A stretch of 64,000 nucleotides of DNA from Hordeum vulgare subsp. vulgare (GCF_904849725.1 NC_058523.1:335647948-335711947); one strand, 5' to 3'. Shown: positions 1 to 11,239, numbered from the stretch's first letter. The notes: generated by a model from the sequence alone, not told the origin. Program-made: numbers and translations.

Positions 1-893
1 CAGAAAAGTATGTCCGGCCAGAGTGTTATCGAGCGTGACGGGACATGTGGTGCACCCCTGCAGGGATGAAAATTAACTATTCGGATAGCTGTGTCCATGG
101 TTACAGGACGACTTGGAGTTGTCCCCTGATCTTATACAACTACAATTGTTACTTAACTGGAATTAGTTTGCCTCGGGATTGCTTCCTCGCAGGGAGTCGA
201 GGGAGGATCTTTAGGTGTGACCTCACTTTAATATTGCTGCAACAATATGACTATTAATGTTTTACCCCTGTTCTACTCTCGTCTATTGCTGCAAGACCCT
301 GAAGATGCTAGTCTTCGATAGGACTAGGCCTTCTCCCTCTATTCTCGCATTGCTGCAGTCAGTCCACATATAACCCCCCCCTTTCTTTGATACTGATGCA
401 TAATTTGAATAGTTCTGATGCAAGACCTGCGAGTACTTTGGATGAGTACTCACCGCTGCTTTGCTCCCCCTCTTGTCCCCTCGATCTTTTTGCTACGACC
501 AGATGATGGAGCCCAGAAGATGGAGGTCCCCGCCGCCGATGATTGCGACCCCGACGGTGCCTACTACTATGTGGAGGCCGCTGATGATCAAGAGTAGTTA
601 GGAGGTTCCCAGGTAGGAGGCCTCGCCTCGTTCGATCATTGTATCTTTTGTGCTAGCCTTCTCTAAGGCACCCCATGTTTGATGTATGTACTCAGATATT
701 TGTTGCTTCCGCTGACTCGTGTGTTTATCGAGCTTTCGTATTCTAGCCCTCGAGGCCCCTGGCTTGTAATATGAAGCTGATGTTATTTTATTTGTGTCTA
801 GAGTTGTGTTGTGATATCTTCCCGTGAGATCTTGGGTTTGATCGTACGCATTTGCGTGTATGGTTAGCATACGATTAAATCGAGGGCGTCACA
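1..893 (+). repeat. 5' LTR of the gypsy element (3' part only)
   Basis: The segment aligns almost base for base with 18664-19554 and ends in TCACA directly before a canonical primer binding site. About 2.9 kb of this LTR must lie left of the window, judging by the full-length 3' copy. Short ORFs here recur in the 3' LTR and are not genes. Confidence 0.93.
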
Positions 894-896
894 AGT

Positions 897-908
897 TGGT
901 ATCAGAGC
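897..908 (+). other. Primer binding site, tRNA-iMet type
   Basis: TGGTATCAGAGC lies three bases after the LTR end. It is the standard plant LTR-retrotransposon PBS complementary to the 3' end of initiator methionine tRNA, and it fixes the + orientation of the element. Confidence 0.93.
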
Positions 909-1211
909 CGACTGCCTGTAGGTAGCCCCCTTTCCAACTCCTTGGCCGAAGTTGAGTCTAGTGTTTGAAAAACTTTACTAACACTGATGTTGTGGCTTAC
1001 GGGCCCACATCTCAATTGGGTGGTATTAGTATCTTTTACTCCTTTCCTATACTCTGGGCTCTACTCTCTCTTCTCTTTCGGGTCAAAGATTTTACTAACT
1101 CTAACATTAGGTTCTCGAATCACATCGACCCGGAGCGCTGGACTATCTAATCTTTCTCCTGAATATATATTACACACACTGTCATTTGACATCCGTCAAT
1201 CTTGTTTTCAG

Positions 1212-1764
1212 ATGCGTCCCGCAAGACAGCACGTGCGCCTGACACAGGCCACTGAGACCACTGGGTTCCCGGCCATTTTGGTCGACCTCCTGACCAGGCT
1301 AGGATATCGCTGGTACCCCGAGTACACGGTGTTCGAGGATTTCCGCGAGTACAACCAATACCAGTACCAGGCTGAGGTTCGCATCTTTGACCAGAGGGGC
1401 GGCGAGACCCTCGAGCGCCACGTGTTCTGTGGTATTGGAGTGTCGGTCGAGATGGCCGTCCATGATGCGACCTACATCACCATCACCCGTCTCCGTGGAG
1501 CGTACCCTCACCTGGAGGAGAGCCCTTTCAGATATATCCCGCATGCTCCTGCTGGGGATGAGACTGGGTCTGATCTCACTGCCTACGCTTCTGACGTTCG
1601 GGAGCGCAGCGACCGTTCCTACGTTGTTGTCTGCGCCCCCTACGTGACGCGTCGCTACGACGCGCGGGTTCTCGTGCAGTACACTGAGGCAATGGATCGT
1701 GCTTTCCGAGCTCTGACTGTGGAGCTGTATGCTACGCGCGCTCGTCTTTACGACGCGTTGACAC
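1212..1764 (+). CDS. Extra ORF upstream of gag, first part (split by copia insertion)
   Basis: An open frame from ATG 1212 runs without a stop into the copia LTR at 1765. It encodes about 184 residues before the insertion, rich in Arg, Tyr and Thr, with no recognised domain. The reading frame is open further upstream (to about 987), but a pyrimidine stretch and 'TTTTCAG' directly precede ATG 1212, so a splice acceptor at the start of this ORF is possible. The frame resumes at 10722 on the far side of the copia element. Together they make an ORF of about 262 codons between the PBS and gag. Some plant gypsy lineages carry extra ORFs; the function of this one is unknown to me. Confidence 0.6.
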
Positions 1765-3590
1765 TGTTGGAATTATGCCCTAGAGGCAATAATAAATGTA
1801 TAGTTATTATTATAATTCCTGTATCAAGATAATAGTTTATTATCCATGCTATAATTGTATTGAATGAAGACTCATTTACATGTGTGGATACATAGACAAA
1901 ACACCGTCCCTAGCATGCCTCTAGTTGGCTAGCCAGTTGATCGATGATAATCAGTGTCTTCTGATTATGAACAAGGTGTGGTTGCTTGATAACTGGATCA
2001 CGTCATTAGGAGAATCACGTGATGGACTAGACCCAAACTAATAGACGTAGCATGTTGATCGTGTCATTTTGTTGCTATTGTTTTCTGCGTGTCAAGTATT
2101 TATTCCTATGACCATGAGATCATATAACTCACTGACACCGGAGGAATGCTTTGTGTGTATCAAACGTCGCAACGTAACTGGGTGACTATAAAGATGCTCT
2201 ACAGGTATCTCCGAAGGTGTTAGTTGAGTTAGTATGGATCAAGACTGGGATTTGTCACTCCGTGTGACGGAGAGGTATCTCGGGGCCCACTCGGTAATGC
2301 AACATCACACATAAGCCTTGCACGCAATGTAACTTAGTGTAAGTTGCGGGATCTTGTATTACGGAACGAGTAAAGAGACTTGCCGGTAAACGAGATTGAA
2401 ATAGGTATGCGGATACTGACGATCGAATCTCGGGCAAGTAACATACCGAAGGACAAAGGGAATAACATACGGGATTATACGAATCCTTGGCACTGAGGTT
2501 CAAACGATAAAGATCTTCGTAGAATATGTAGGATCCAATATGGGCATCCAGGTCCCGCTGTTGGATATTGACCGAGGAGTCTCTCCGGTCATGTCTACAT
2601 AGTTCTCGAACCCGCAGGGTCTGCACACTTAAGGTTCGACGTTGTTTTATGCGTATTTGAGTTATATGGTTGGTTACCGAATGTTGTTCGGAGTCCCGGA
2701 TGAGATCACGGACGTCACGAGGGTTTCCGGAATGTTCCGGAAACGAAGATTGATATATAGGATGACCTCATTTGATTACCGGAAGGTTTTCGGAGTTGCC
2801 GGGAATGTACCGGGAATGACGAATGGGTTCCGGGAGTTCACCGGAGGGGGGCACCCCACTCCGGGGAAGCCCATAGGTATTTGTGGGGGTCACACCAGCC
2901 CTTAGTGGGCTGGTGGGACAGCCCACCAAATCCTATGCGCCAAGGAAGAAAAATCAAAGGAAGAAAAAAAAAAAAGGGGAAGAAGTGGGAAAGGGGAAGG
3001 ACTCCCTCCCACCAAACCAAGTAGGACTCGGTTTGGGGGGGAGAGTCCTCCCCCCTTGCTCGGCCGACCCCTTGGGGTTCCCTTGGACCCCAAGGCAAGG
3101 TCCCCCTCCCTCCTCCTATATATATGGGGCTTTTAGGGCAGATTTGAGACGACTTTCTCACGGCTGCCCGACCACATACCTCCATAGTTTTTCCTCTAGA
3201 TCGTGTTTCTGCGGAGCTCGGGCGGAGCCCTGCTGAGACAAGATCATCACCAACCTCCGGAGCACCGTCACGCTGCCGGAGAACTCTTCTACCTCTCCAT
3301 CTCTCTTGCTGGATCAAGAAGGCCGAGATCATCGTCGAGTTGTACGTGTGCTGAACGCGGAGGTGCCGTCCGTTCGGTACTAGATCGTGGGACTGATCGC
3401 GGGATTGTTCGCGGGGCGGATCGAGGGACGTGAGGACGTTCCACTACATCAACCGCGATCTCTAATCGCTTCTGCTGTACGATCTACAAGGGTACGTAGA
3501 TCATTCATCCCCTCTCGTAGATGGACATCACCATGATAGGTTTTCGTGCGCGTAGGAAAATTTTTGTTTCCCATGCGACGTTCCCCAACA
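1765..3590 (+). repeat. 5' LTR of the copia element
   Basis: Terminal inverted hexamers TGTTGG/CCAACA bound it, and it matches 8894-10716 at about 99%. It holds a run of about 12 A near 2969-2980 (three longer than in the 3' LTR) and a TATA box. Confidence 0.96.
3117..3125 (+). promoter_or_regulatory. TATA box of the copia 5' LTR promoter
   Basis: TATATATAT follows a CCTCC-rich stretch about 470 bp before the LTR end, a position that fits the U3/R border of BARE/Angela elements. The same motif is at 10243-10251 in the 3' LTR. Transcript start not visible from sequence. Confidence 0.65.
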
Positions 3591-3591
3591 G

Positions 3592-3604
3592 TGGCATCAT
3601 GAGC
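3592..3604 (+). other. Variant primer binding site of the copia element
   Basis: TGGCATCATGAGC follows one base after the LTR. Compared with the canonical TGGTATCAGAGC at 897 it has one substitution and one inserted base, so pairing with tRNA-iMet would be imperfect. Confidence 0.75.
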
Positions 3605-4860
3605 TAGGTTCATGCGTAGATGTCTTCTCGAGTAGAACACAAAAGGTTTTGTGGGCGGTGATGTGCGTTTTGCTGCCCTCCTTAGTCTTTTCTTGATTCC
3701 GCGGTATTGTTGGATTGAAGCGGCTTGGACCGACATTACTCGTACGCTTACGAGAGACTGGTTTCATCGTTACGAGTAACCCCCTTTGCTCAAACATGAC
3801 TGGCAAGTGACGGTTTCTCCAACTTTAGTTGAATCGGATTTGACCGAGGAGGTCCTTGGATGAGGTTAAATAGCAACTCATATATCTCCGTTGTGGTGTT
3901 TGCGTAAGTAAGATGCGATCCTACTGGATACCCTTGGTCACCACGTAAAACATGCAACAACAAAATTAGAGGACGTCTAACTTGTTTTTGCAGGGTATGA
4001 TTGTGATGTGATATGGCCAATGATGTGATGTGATATATTGGATGTATGAGATGATCATGTTGTAATAGAAATATCGACTTGCACGTCGATGGTACGGCAA
4101 CCGGCAGGAGCCATAGGGTTGTCTTTATACTAACATATGTGCTTGCAGATGCGTTTACTATTTTGCTAGGATGTAGCTTTAGTAGTGATAGCATAAGTAG
4201 CACGACAACCCCGATGGCGACACGTTGATGGAGATCATGATGATGGAGATCATGGTGTGGCGCCGGTGACAAGAAGATCGTGCCGGTGCTTTGGTGATGG
4301 AGATCAAGAAGCACGTGACGATGGCCATATCATGTCACTTATGAATTGCATGTGATGTTAATCCTTTTATGCACCTTATTTTGCTTAGAACGACGGTAGC
4401 ACTATGAGGTGATCTCTCACTAAAATTTCAAGACGAAATTGTGTTCTCCCCGACTGTGCACCGTTGCTACAGTTCGTCGTTTCGAGACACCACGTGATGA
4501 TCGGGTGTGATAGACTCAACGTTCACATACAACGGGTGCAAAACAGTTGCGCACGCGGAACACTCGGGTTAAGCTTGACGAGCCTAGCATGTGCAGACGT
4601 GGCCTCGGAACACATGAGACCGAAAGGTCGATCATGAATCATATAGATGATGTGATTAGCATAGGGATGCTTACCACTGAAACTACTCCCGACTCACGTG
4701 ATGATCGGACTTGGGATAGTGTAGGTGGATCATGAACCACTCAAATGACTAGAGAGATGTACTTTTTGAGTGGGAGTTTAGCATGTAATTTGATTAAGTT
4801 GAACTCTAATTATCTTGAACATAGTCTAAGTCCACTTTGAATATATTTGTGTTGTAGATC
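3605..4860 (+). other. Untranslated leader of the copia element
   Basis: About 1.25 kb between the PBS and the gag ATG with no credible coding frame. Long leaders are usual in BARE/Angela elements, where packaging and dimerisation signals are expected; I cannot identify them here. Confidence 0.7.
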
Positions 4861-7368
4861 ATGGCTCACGCAAGTGTCATCCTCAATTTTAATACGTTCC
4901 TAGAGAAAGCTAAATTGAAAGATGATGGAAGCAACTTTGTAGACTGGGCTCGTAATCTTAAGCTAATCTTACAAGCTGGAAAGAAGGATTATGTCCTTAA
5001 TGCTGCGCTAGGAGATGAACCACCCGCTACGGCTGATCAGGATGTTAAGAACGCTTGGTTAGCGCGTAAGGAGGACTACTCAATAGTTCAATGTGCAGTC
5101 TTGTATGGCTTAGAACCGGGACTTCAACGTTGCTTTGAGCGTCATGGAGCATTTGAGATGTTCCAGGAGTTGAAGTTCATCTTTCAGAAGAACGCCCGGA
5201 TCGAGAGGTATGAGACCTCCGATAAATTCTATGCTTGCAAGATGGAGGAAAACTCGTCTGTCAGTGAACATGTGCTCAAAATGTCTGGGTACTCAAACCG
5301 TCTAGCTGAACTGGGGATTGAACTCCCGCAAGAAGCTATCACTGACAGAATCCTTCAATCACTGCCGCCAAGCTATAAAGGCTTTGTGTTGAACTACAAC
5401 ATGCAAGGGATGAACAAGTCTCCCGGCGAGTTGTTTGCGATGCTGAAAGTCGCAGAGTCTGAACTCCGTAAAGAACATCAAGTGTTGATGGTGAGCAAGA
5501 CCACTAGTTTCAAGAGAAACGGCAAAGGCAAGAAGGGCAATTCGAAGAAGAGCGGCAAGCCTGTTGCCAATCCGCCGAAGAAACCCAAGGCTGGACCTAA
5601 GCCTGAAACAGAGTGCTTCTATTGCAAGGGTATGGGTCACTGGAAGCGCAATTGCCCCAAGTATCTGGCAGATAAGAAGGCGGGCAAAGAAAAATCAGGT
5701 ATATTTGATATACATGTTATTGATGTGTACTTAACCAGCTCTCGTAGTGGTGCCTGGGTATTTGATACCGGTTCTGTTGCTCACATTTGCAATTCGAAGC
5801 AGGAACTGCAGAATAGACGAAGGCTGGCGAAAGACGAAGTGACGATGCGCGTAGGAAACGGTTCCAAGGTTGATGCAATCGCCGTCGGCACAGTGTCACT
5901 TCAACTACCATCGGGATTAGTGATGAACTTAAATCATTGTTATTTAGTGCCTGCGTTGAGCATGAACATTATATCTGGATCTTGTTTATTGCGAGACGGT
6001 TACTCTTTTAAGTCTGAGAATAATGGTTGTTCTATTTCTATGAGTAACATCTTTTATGGTCATGCACCGAATGTGAGAGGATTGTTCATATTGATTCTTG
6101 ATAGAGATACGCATATACATAACATTGAGACCAAAAGAGTTAGAGTAAACAATGATAGCGCCATATTTTTGTGGCACTGCCGCTTGGGTCATATTGGTGT
6201 AAAGCGCATGAAGAAACTCCATGCTGATGGACTTTTGGAGTCACTTGACTTTGATTCACTTGACACGTGCGAACCATGCCTCATGGGCAAGATGACTAAG
6301 ACTCCGTTCTCCAGAACAATGGAGCGTGCAAGTGACTTGTTGGAAATCATACATACCGATGTGTGTGGTCCAATGAGCGTGGAGGAACGCGGCGGATATC
6401 GTTATTTTCTCACCTTCACTGACGATCTAAGTAGATATGGTTATGTCTACTTGATGAAGCACAAGTCTGAAACATTTGAAAAGTTCAAGCAATTTCAGAG
6501 TGAAGTGGAAAATCATCGTAACAAGAAGATCAAGTTCCTACGATCTGATCGTGGGGGTGAGTATCTGAGTTTCGAGTTTGGTACTCACTTAAGACAATGT
6601 GGAATTGTTTCGCAGTTAACACCGCCTGGAACACCACAGCGTAATGGTGTGTCCGAACGTCGTAATCGTACTTTATTAGAAATGGTGCGATCTATGATGT
6701 CTCTTACTGATTTGCCGTTATCATTTTGGGGTTATGCATTAGAAACAGCTGCATTCACTTTAAATAGGGCACCATCGAAATCCGTTGAGACGACACCATA
6801 CGAACTGTGGTATGGCAAAAGGCCAAAGTTGTCGTTTCTTAAAGTTTGGGGATGTGATGCTTATGTCAAAAAGCTTCAGCCTGAAAAGCTGGAACCCAAA
6901 GCGGAAAAGTGCGTCTTCATAGGCTACCCAAAAGAGACAGTTGGGTACACCTTCTATCTCAAATCCGAGGGCAAAGTGTTTGTTGCTAAGAACGGAACTT
7001 TTCTCGAGAAGGAGTTTCTCTCGAGAGAATTGAGTGGGAGGAAGATAGAACTTGACGAGGTTGTCGAACCTATCATCCCTCTGGATGGTGGCGCAGGGCA
7101 AGGGGAAACCCCTGTGATTGCAACGCCGGTTGAGGAGGAAGTTAATGATGATGATCATGAAACTCCAGTTCAAGTTTCTGTTGAACCACGCAGGTCGACG
7201 AGATCACGCGCTGCTCCAGAGTGGTACGGTAATCCCGTCTTGACAATCATGTTGTTAGACAACGATGAACCTGCAAATTATGAAGAAGCAATGGTGAGCC
7301 CAGATTCCAACAAATGGCTAGAAGCCATGAAATCCGAGATAGGATCCATGTATGAGAACAAAGTATAG
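4861..7368 (+). CDS. copia gag-protease-integrase, ending at a premature stop
   Basis: The frame of 835 residues begins at an ATG (GATCATGGCT) after the leader. Residues 1-240 form the gag capsid region. A CCHC zinc knuckle (CFYCKGMGHWKRNC) spans 252-265. The protease active site DTGS is at 302-305. The pre-integrase motif 'LWHCRLGH' starts near 437, and the integrase core has Asp500, Asp563 and Glu599, the DD35E spacing. The frame stops at TAG 7366-7368, just where the RT begins. The same frame continues open for another 490 codons after this TAG, so the stop is a single point lesion, probably from a Trp TGG codon. Capsid, protease and integrase could still be made; RT and RNase H could not without readthrough. 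Confidence 0.95.
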   Translation: MAHASVILNFNTFLEKAKLKDDGSNFVDWARNLKLILQAGKKDYVLNAALGDEPPATADQDVKNAWLARKEDYSIVQCAVLYGLEPGLQRCFERHGAFEMFQELKFIFQKNARIERYETSDKFYACKMEENSSVSEHVLKMSGYSNRLAELGIELPQEAITDRILQSLPPSYKGFVLNYNMQGMNKSPGELFAMLKVAESELRKEHQVLMVSKTTSFKRNGKGKKGNSKKSGKPVANPPKKPKAGPKPETECFYCKGMGHWKRNCPKYLADKKAGKEKSGIFDIHVIDVYLTSSRSGAWVFDTGSVAHICNSKQELQNRRRLAKDEVTMRVGNGSKVDAIAVGTVSLQLPSGLVMNLNHCYLVPALSMNIISGSCLLRDGYSFKSENNGCSISMSNIFYGHAPNVRGLFILILDRDTHIHNIETKRVRVNNDSAIFLWHCRLGHIGVKRMKKLHADGLLESLDFDSLDTCEPCLMGKMTKTPFSRTMERASDLLEIIHTDVCGPMSVEERGGYRYFLTFTDDLSRYGYVYLMKHKSETFEKFKQFQSEVENHRNKKIKFLRSDRGGEYLSFEFGTHLRQCGIVSQLTPPGTPQRNGVSERRNRTLLEMVRSMMSLTDLPLSFWGYALETAAFTLNRAPSKSVETTPYELWYGKRPKLSFLKVWGCDAYVKKLQPEKLEPKAEKCVFIGYPKETVGYTFYLKSEGKVFVAKNGTFLEKEFLSRELSGRKIELDEVVEPIIPLDGGAGQGETPVIATPVEEEVNDDDHETPVQVSVEPRRSTRSRAAPEWYGNPVLTIMLLDNDEPANYEEAMVSPDSNKWLEAMKSEIGSMYENKV

Positions 7369-8841
7369 ACTTTGGAGATACTACCTGAGGGCCGCAAGGC
7401 TATTCAGAACAAATGGATCTTTAAGAAGAAGACGGACGCTGACGGTAATGTGACCGTTTATAAAGCTCGACTTGTGGCAAAGGGTTTTTCACAAGTTCCA
7501 GGAATTGACTACGATGAGACTTTCTCTCCCGTAGCGATGCTTAAGTCCGTCAGAATCATGTTAGCAATAGCTGCATTTTTCGATTATGAAATCTGGCAGA
7601 TGGATGTCAAAACGGCGTTCCTTAACGGTTTCCTTAAGGAAGAGTTGTATATGATGCAACCCGAAGGTTTTGTCGATCCTAAAAATGCTGACAAGGTGTG
7701 CAAGCTCCAGCGATCCATTTATGGACTGGTGCAAGCATCTCGGAGTTGGAACAAATGCTTCGATGAGGTGATCAAAGCATTTGGGTTTATACAAGTGGTT
7801 GGAGAATCTTGTATTTACAAGAAAGTGAGTGGGAGCTCTGTGGCGTTTCTAATATTATATGTGGATGACATATTACTGATTGGAAACAACGTAGAGCTTT
7901 TGGAGAGCATAAAAGGTTACTTAAATAAAAGTTTCTCTATGAAGGACCTAGGAGAAGCTGCTTACATTCTAGGCATTAAGATCTATAGGGATAGATCAAA
8001 ACGCCTGATAGGACTTTCACAAAGCACATACCTTGATAAAGTTTTGAAGAGGTTCAAAATGGAACAGTCCAAGAAAGGGTTCTTGCCAGTGTTACAAGGT
8101 ACGAGATTGAGTAAGACTCAGTGCCCAGCAACTGATGAAGATAGAGAGCATATGCGCTCCGTCCCCTATGCTTCAGCCATAGGCTCTATCATGTATGCAA
8201 TGTTGTGCACTAGACCGGATGTTAGCCTGGCCATAAGTATGGCAGGTAGGTTCCAGAGTAATCCAGGAGTGGATCACTGGACGGCGGTCAAGAATATCCT
8301 GAAGTACCTGAAAAGGACTAAGGAGATGTTTCTCGTGTATGGAGGTGACGAAGAGCTCGCCGTAAAAGGTTACGTCGATGCAAGCTTTGACACAGATCTG
8401 GACGACTCTAAGTCGCAAACCGGATACGTATTTATTCTTAATGGGGGTGCAGTAAGCTGGTGCAGTTCCAAGCAAAGCGTCGTAGCAGATTCTACATGTG
8501 AAGCGGAGTACATGGCTGCCTCGGAGGCGGCTAAGGAGGGTGTCTGGATGAAGCAGTTCATGACGGATCTTGGAGTGGTGCCAAGTGCAGTGGATCCAAT
8601 AACCTTGTTCTGTGACAACACTGGTGCCATTGCCTTAGCAAAGGAACCAAGGTTTCACAAGAAGACCAGACACATCAAACGACGCTTCAACCTCATCCGC
8701 GACTACGTCGAGGAGGAGGACGTAAATATATGCAAAGTGCACACGGATCTGAATGTAGCAGACCCGCTGACTAAACCACTTCCACGGCCAAAACATGATC
8801 GACACCAGAACTGTATGGGTGTTAGATTTATTACAATGTAA
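7369..8841 (+). CDS. copia reverse transcriptase-RNase H, cut off from gag by one TAG
   Basis: It continues in the same frame as the preceding segment, directly after the TAG, and has no start codon of its own that I would trust. It shows the RVT_2-type copia RT: 'NKWIFKKK', then 'DYDETFSPVA', 'QMDVKTAFLNG' and the catalytic YVDD at about 7858-7869. The RNase H follows with 'GYVDASFDTD', 'CEAEYMA' and 'DNTGAIALAKEP', and then the usual 'DPLTKPLP' tail. All catalytic motifs I can check are present, and the product ends at TAA 8839-8841, 40 bp before the polypurine tract. Confidence 0.95.
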   Translation, partial: TLEILPEGRKAIQNKWIFKKKTDADGNVTVYKARLVAKGFSQVPGIDYDETFSPVAMLKSVRIMLAIAAFFDYEIWQMDVKTAFLNGFLKEELYMMQPEGFVDPKNADKVCKLQRSIYGLVQASRSWNKCFDEVIKAFGFIQVVGESCIYKKVSGSSVAFLILYVDDILLIGNNVELLESIKGYLNKSFSMKDLGEAAYILGIKIYRDRSKRLIGLSQSTYLDKVLKRFKMEQSKKGFLPVLQGTRLSKTQCPATDEDREHMRSVPYASAIGSIMYAMLCTRPDVSLAISMAGRFQSNPGVDHWTAVKNILKYLKRTKEMFLVYGGDEELAVKGYVDASFDTDLDDSKSQTGYVFILNGGAVSWCSSKQSVVADSTCEAEYMAASEAAKEGVWMKQFMTDLGVVPSAVDPITLFCDNTGAIALAKEPRFHKKTRHIKRRFNLIRDYVEEEDVNICKVHTDLNVADPLTKPLPRPKHDRHQNCMGVRFITM

Positions 8842-8879
8842 TTCACATGGTGATGTGAGGGCTAGATTATTGACTCTAG

Positions 8880-8893
8880 TGCAAGTGGGAGAC
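8880..8893 (+). other. Polypurine tract of the copia element
   Basis: TGCAAGTGGGAGAC directly precedes the 3' LTR; purine-rich AAGTGGGAGA is the expected plus-strand primer for copia elements. Confidence 0.85.
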
Positions 8894-10716
8894 TGTTGGA
8901 ATTATGCCCTAGAGGCAATAATAAATGTATAGTTATTATTATAATTCCTGTATCAAGATAATAGTTTATTATCCATGCTATAATTGTATTGAATGAAGAC
9001 TCATTTACATGTGTGGATACATAGACAAAACACCGTCCCTAGCATGCCTCTAGTTGGCTAGCCAGTTGATCGATGATAATCAGTGTCTTCTGATTATGAA
9101 CAAGGTGTTGTTGCTTGATAACTGGATCACGTCATTAGGAGAATCACGTGATGGACTAGACCCAAACTAATAGACGTAGCATGTTGATCGTGTCATTTTG
9201 TTGCTACTGTTTTCTGCGTGTCAAGTATTTATTCCTATGACCATGAGATCATATAACTCACTGACACCGGAGGAATGCTTTGTGTGTATCAAACGTCGCA
9301 ACGTAATTGGGTGACTATAAAGATGCTCTACAGGTATCTCCGAAGGTGTTAGTTGAGTTAGTATGGATCAAGACTGGGATTTGTCACTCCGTGTGACGGA
9401 GAGGTATCTCGGGGCCCACTCGGTAATGCAACATCACACATAAGCCTTGCAAGCAATGTAACTTAGTGTAAGTTGCGGGATCTTGTATTACGGAACGAGT
9501 AAAGAGACTTGCCGGTAAACGAGATTGAAATAGGTATGCGGATACTGACGATCGAATCTCGGGCAAGTAACATACCGAAGGACAAAGGGAATAACATACG
9601 GGATTATACGAATCCTTGGCACTGAGGTTCAAACGATAAAGATCTTCGTAGAATATGTAGGATCCAATATGGGCATCCAGGTCCCGCTGTTGGATATTGA
9701 CCGAGGAGTCTCTCCGGTCATGTCTACATAGTTCTCGAACCCGCAGGGTCTGCACACTTAAGATTCGACGTTGTTTTATGCGTATTTGAGTTATATGGTT
9801 GGTTACCGAATGTTGTTCGGAGTCCCGGATGAGATCACGGACTTCACGAGGGTTTCCGGAATGGTCCGGAAACGAAGATTGATATATAGGATGACCTCAT
9901 TTGATTACCGGAAGGTTTTCGGAGTTGCCGGGAATGTACCGGGAATGACGAATGGGTTCCGGGAGTTCACCGGAGGGGGGCAACCCACTCCGGGGAAGCC
10001 CATAGGTATTTGTGGGGGTCACACCAGACCTTAGTGGGCTGGTGGGACAGCCCACCAAATCCTATGCGCCAAGGAAGAAAAATCAAAGGAAGAAAAAAAA
10101 AGGGGAAGAAGTGGGAAAGGGGAAGGACTCCCTCCCACCAAACCAAGTAGGACTCGGTTTGGGGGGGAGAGTCCTCCCCCCTGGCTCGGCCGACCCCTTG
10201 GGGTTCCCTTGGACCCCAAGGCAAGGTCCCCCTCCCTCCTCCTATATATATGGGGCTTTTAGGGCAGATTTGAGATGACTTTCTCACGGCTGCCCGACCA
10301 CATACCTCCATAGTTTTTCCTCTAGATCGTGTTTCTGCGGAGCTCGGGCGGAGCCCTGCTGAGACAAGATCATCACCAACCTCCGGAGCGCCGTCACGCT
10401 GCCGGAGAACTCTTCTACCTCTCCGTCTCTCTTGCTGGATCAAGAAGGCCGAGATCATCGTCGAGCTGTACGTGTGCTGAACGCGGAGGTGCCGTCCGTT
10501 CGGTACTAGATCGTGGGACTGATCGCGGGATTGTTCGCGGGGCGGATCGTGGGACGTGAGGACGTTCCACTACATCAACCGCGATCTCTAATCGCTTCTG
10601 CTGTACGATCTACAAGGGTACGTAGATCATTCATCCCCTCTCGTAGATGGACATCACCATGATAGGTTTTCGTGCGCGTAGGAAAATTTTTGTTTCCCAT
10701 GCGACGTTCCCCAACA
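8894..10716 (+). repeat. 3' LTR of the copia element
   Basis: Starts TGTTGG and ends CCAACA, matching 1765-3590 throughout, with a TATA motif at 10243-10251. Short ORFs within it are paired with those in the 5' LTR and are not genes. Confidence 0.96.
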
Positions 10717-10721
10717 GACAG

Positions 10722-10957
10722 AGCTGCAGCCATCACACTGTCCGAGGGTTCCCCCTATGCACATCCGCGAGCCGAGCAGGACAGAGCTACCATCAGCTCT
10801 CGAGTGGACTGATGTTGGGGGTAGAACTCCTGCACTTGGACCTCAGCTGCTCGACTGGATGTGGTACCCTCACCAGAGTCACCACGGGACACAGGGTCCT
10901 GTCCCTACCTTCTATCACCGCCAGCTACCAGGATTCGATCGTCCTCTCCGACATTGA
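10722..10957 (+). CDS. Extra ORF upstream of gag, second part
   Basis: After removal of the copia element and one copy of its target duplication, codon 'C' at 1764 joins 'AG' at 10722-10723 and the frame runs open to TGA at 10955-10957. The sequence is rich in His, Pro and Trp with no recognised domain. In-frame continuity across the insertion shows that the copia element landed in an otherwise open ORF. A leader of about 280 bp without coding signs separates it from gag. Confidence 0.6.
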
Positions 10958-11239
10958 TGTAGCCTTATCGCTACATCTCATTGTGGTACACTTCCACCGC
11001 ATGCCTGCGCGCCGCCTAGTGAGTCCAGGGTATCGTCTAATGCGTCCGGGCTATCGCCAAATTTCGAATTTGTAATCGTTAGTCCGTAATCGAACTTATG
11101 TATGGGTCTGTATGTCGAACTCAACTACTATGGAGTATCTATCGCATTTCCCTTTCATTATGCTTAATTACTTCGTGGATGCGTGCGATGCCTTTGCAAT
11201 TACTTTAAGCTAAACTACTCCTGCTAAATATATAACAGG

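Larger units (their letters stand above)
1765..10716 (+). mobile_element. Ty1/copia retrotransposon, Angela/BARE/WIS type, complete
   Basis: Two LTRs of 1826 and 1823 bp start TGTTGG and end CCAACA. They flank a leader, a gag-protease-integrase-RT-RNase H frame in copia order, and a polypurine tract. The LTR start (TGTTGGAATTATGCCCTAGA) is typical of Triticeae Angela/BARE/WIS elements. The flanking 5-mers are GACAC (1760-1764) and GACAG (10717-10721), a target-site duplication with one mismatch. By eye the LTRs differ at about 15 positions plus a poly-A length change, under 1%, so the insertion is young. One in-frame TAG at 7366 splits the polyprotein. Confidence 0.96.

Noticed and set aside
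45..257. 70-codon ORF, repeated at 18708-18920
   Set aside because: Part of the gypsy LTR, present in both copies, with no protein features.
2838..3433. ORFs on both strands repeated at 9967-10559
   Set aside because: They lie in the two copia LTRs and appear twice because the LTRs are duplicates.
3790..4314. 174-codon - strand ORF in the copia leader
   Set aside because: His/Leu-rich, antisense to an untranslated leader, no features of a real protein.
5359..5640. - strand ORFs opposite the copia polyprotein
   Set aside because: Shadows of the + strand gag-pol frame.
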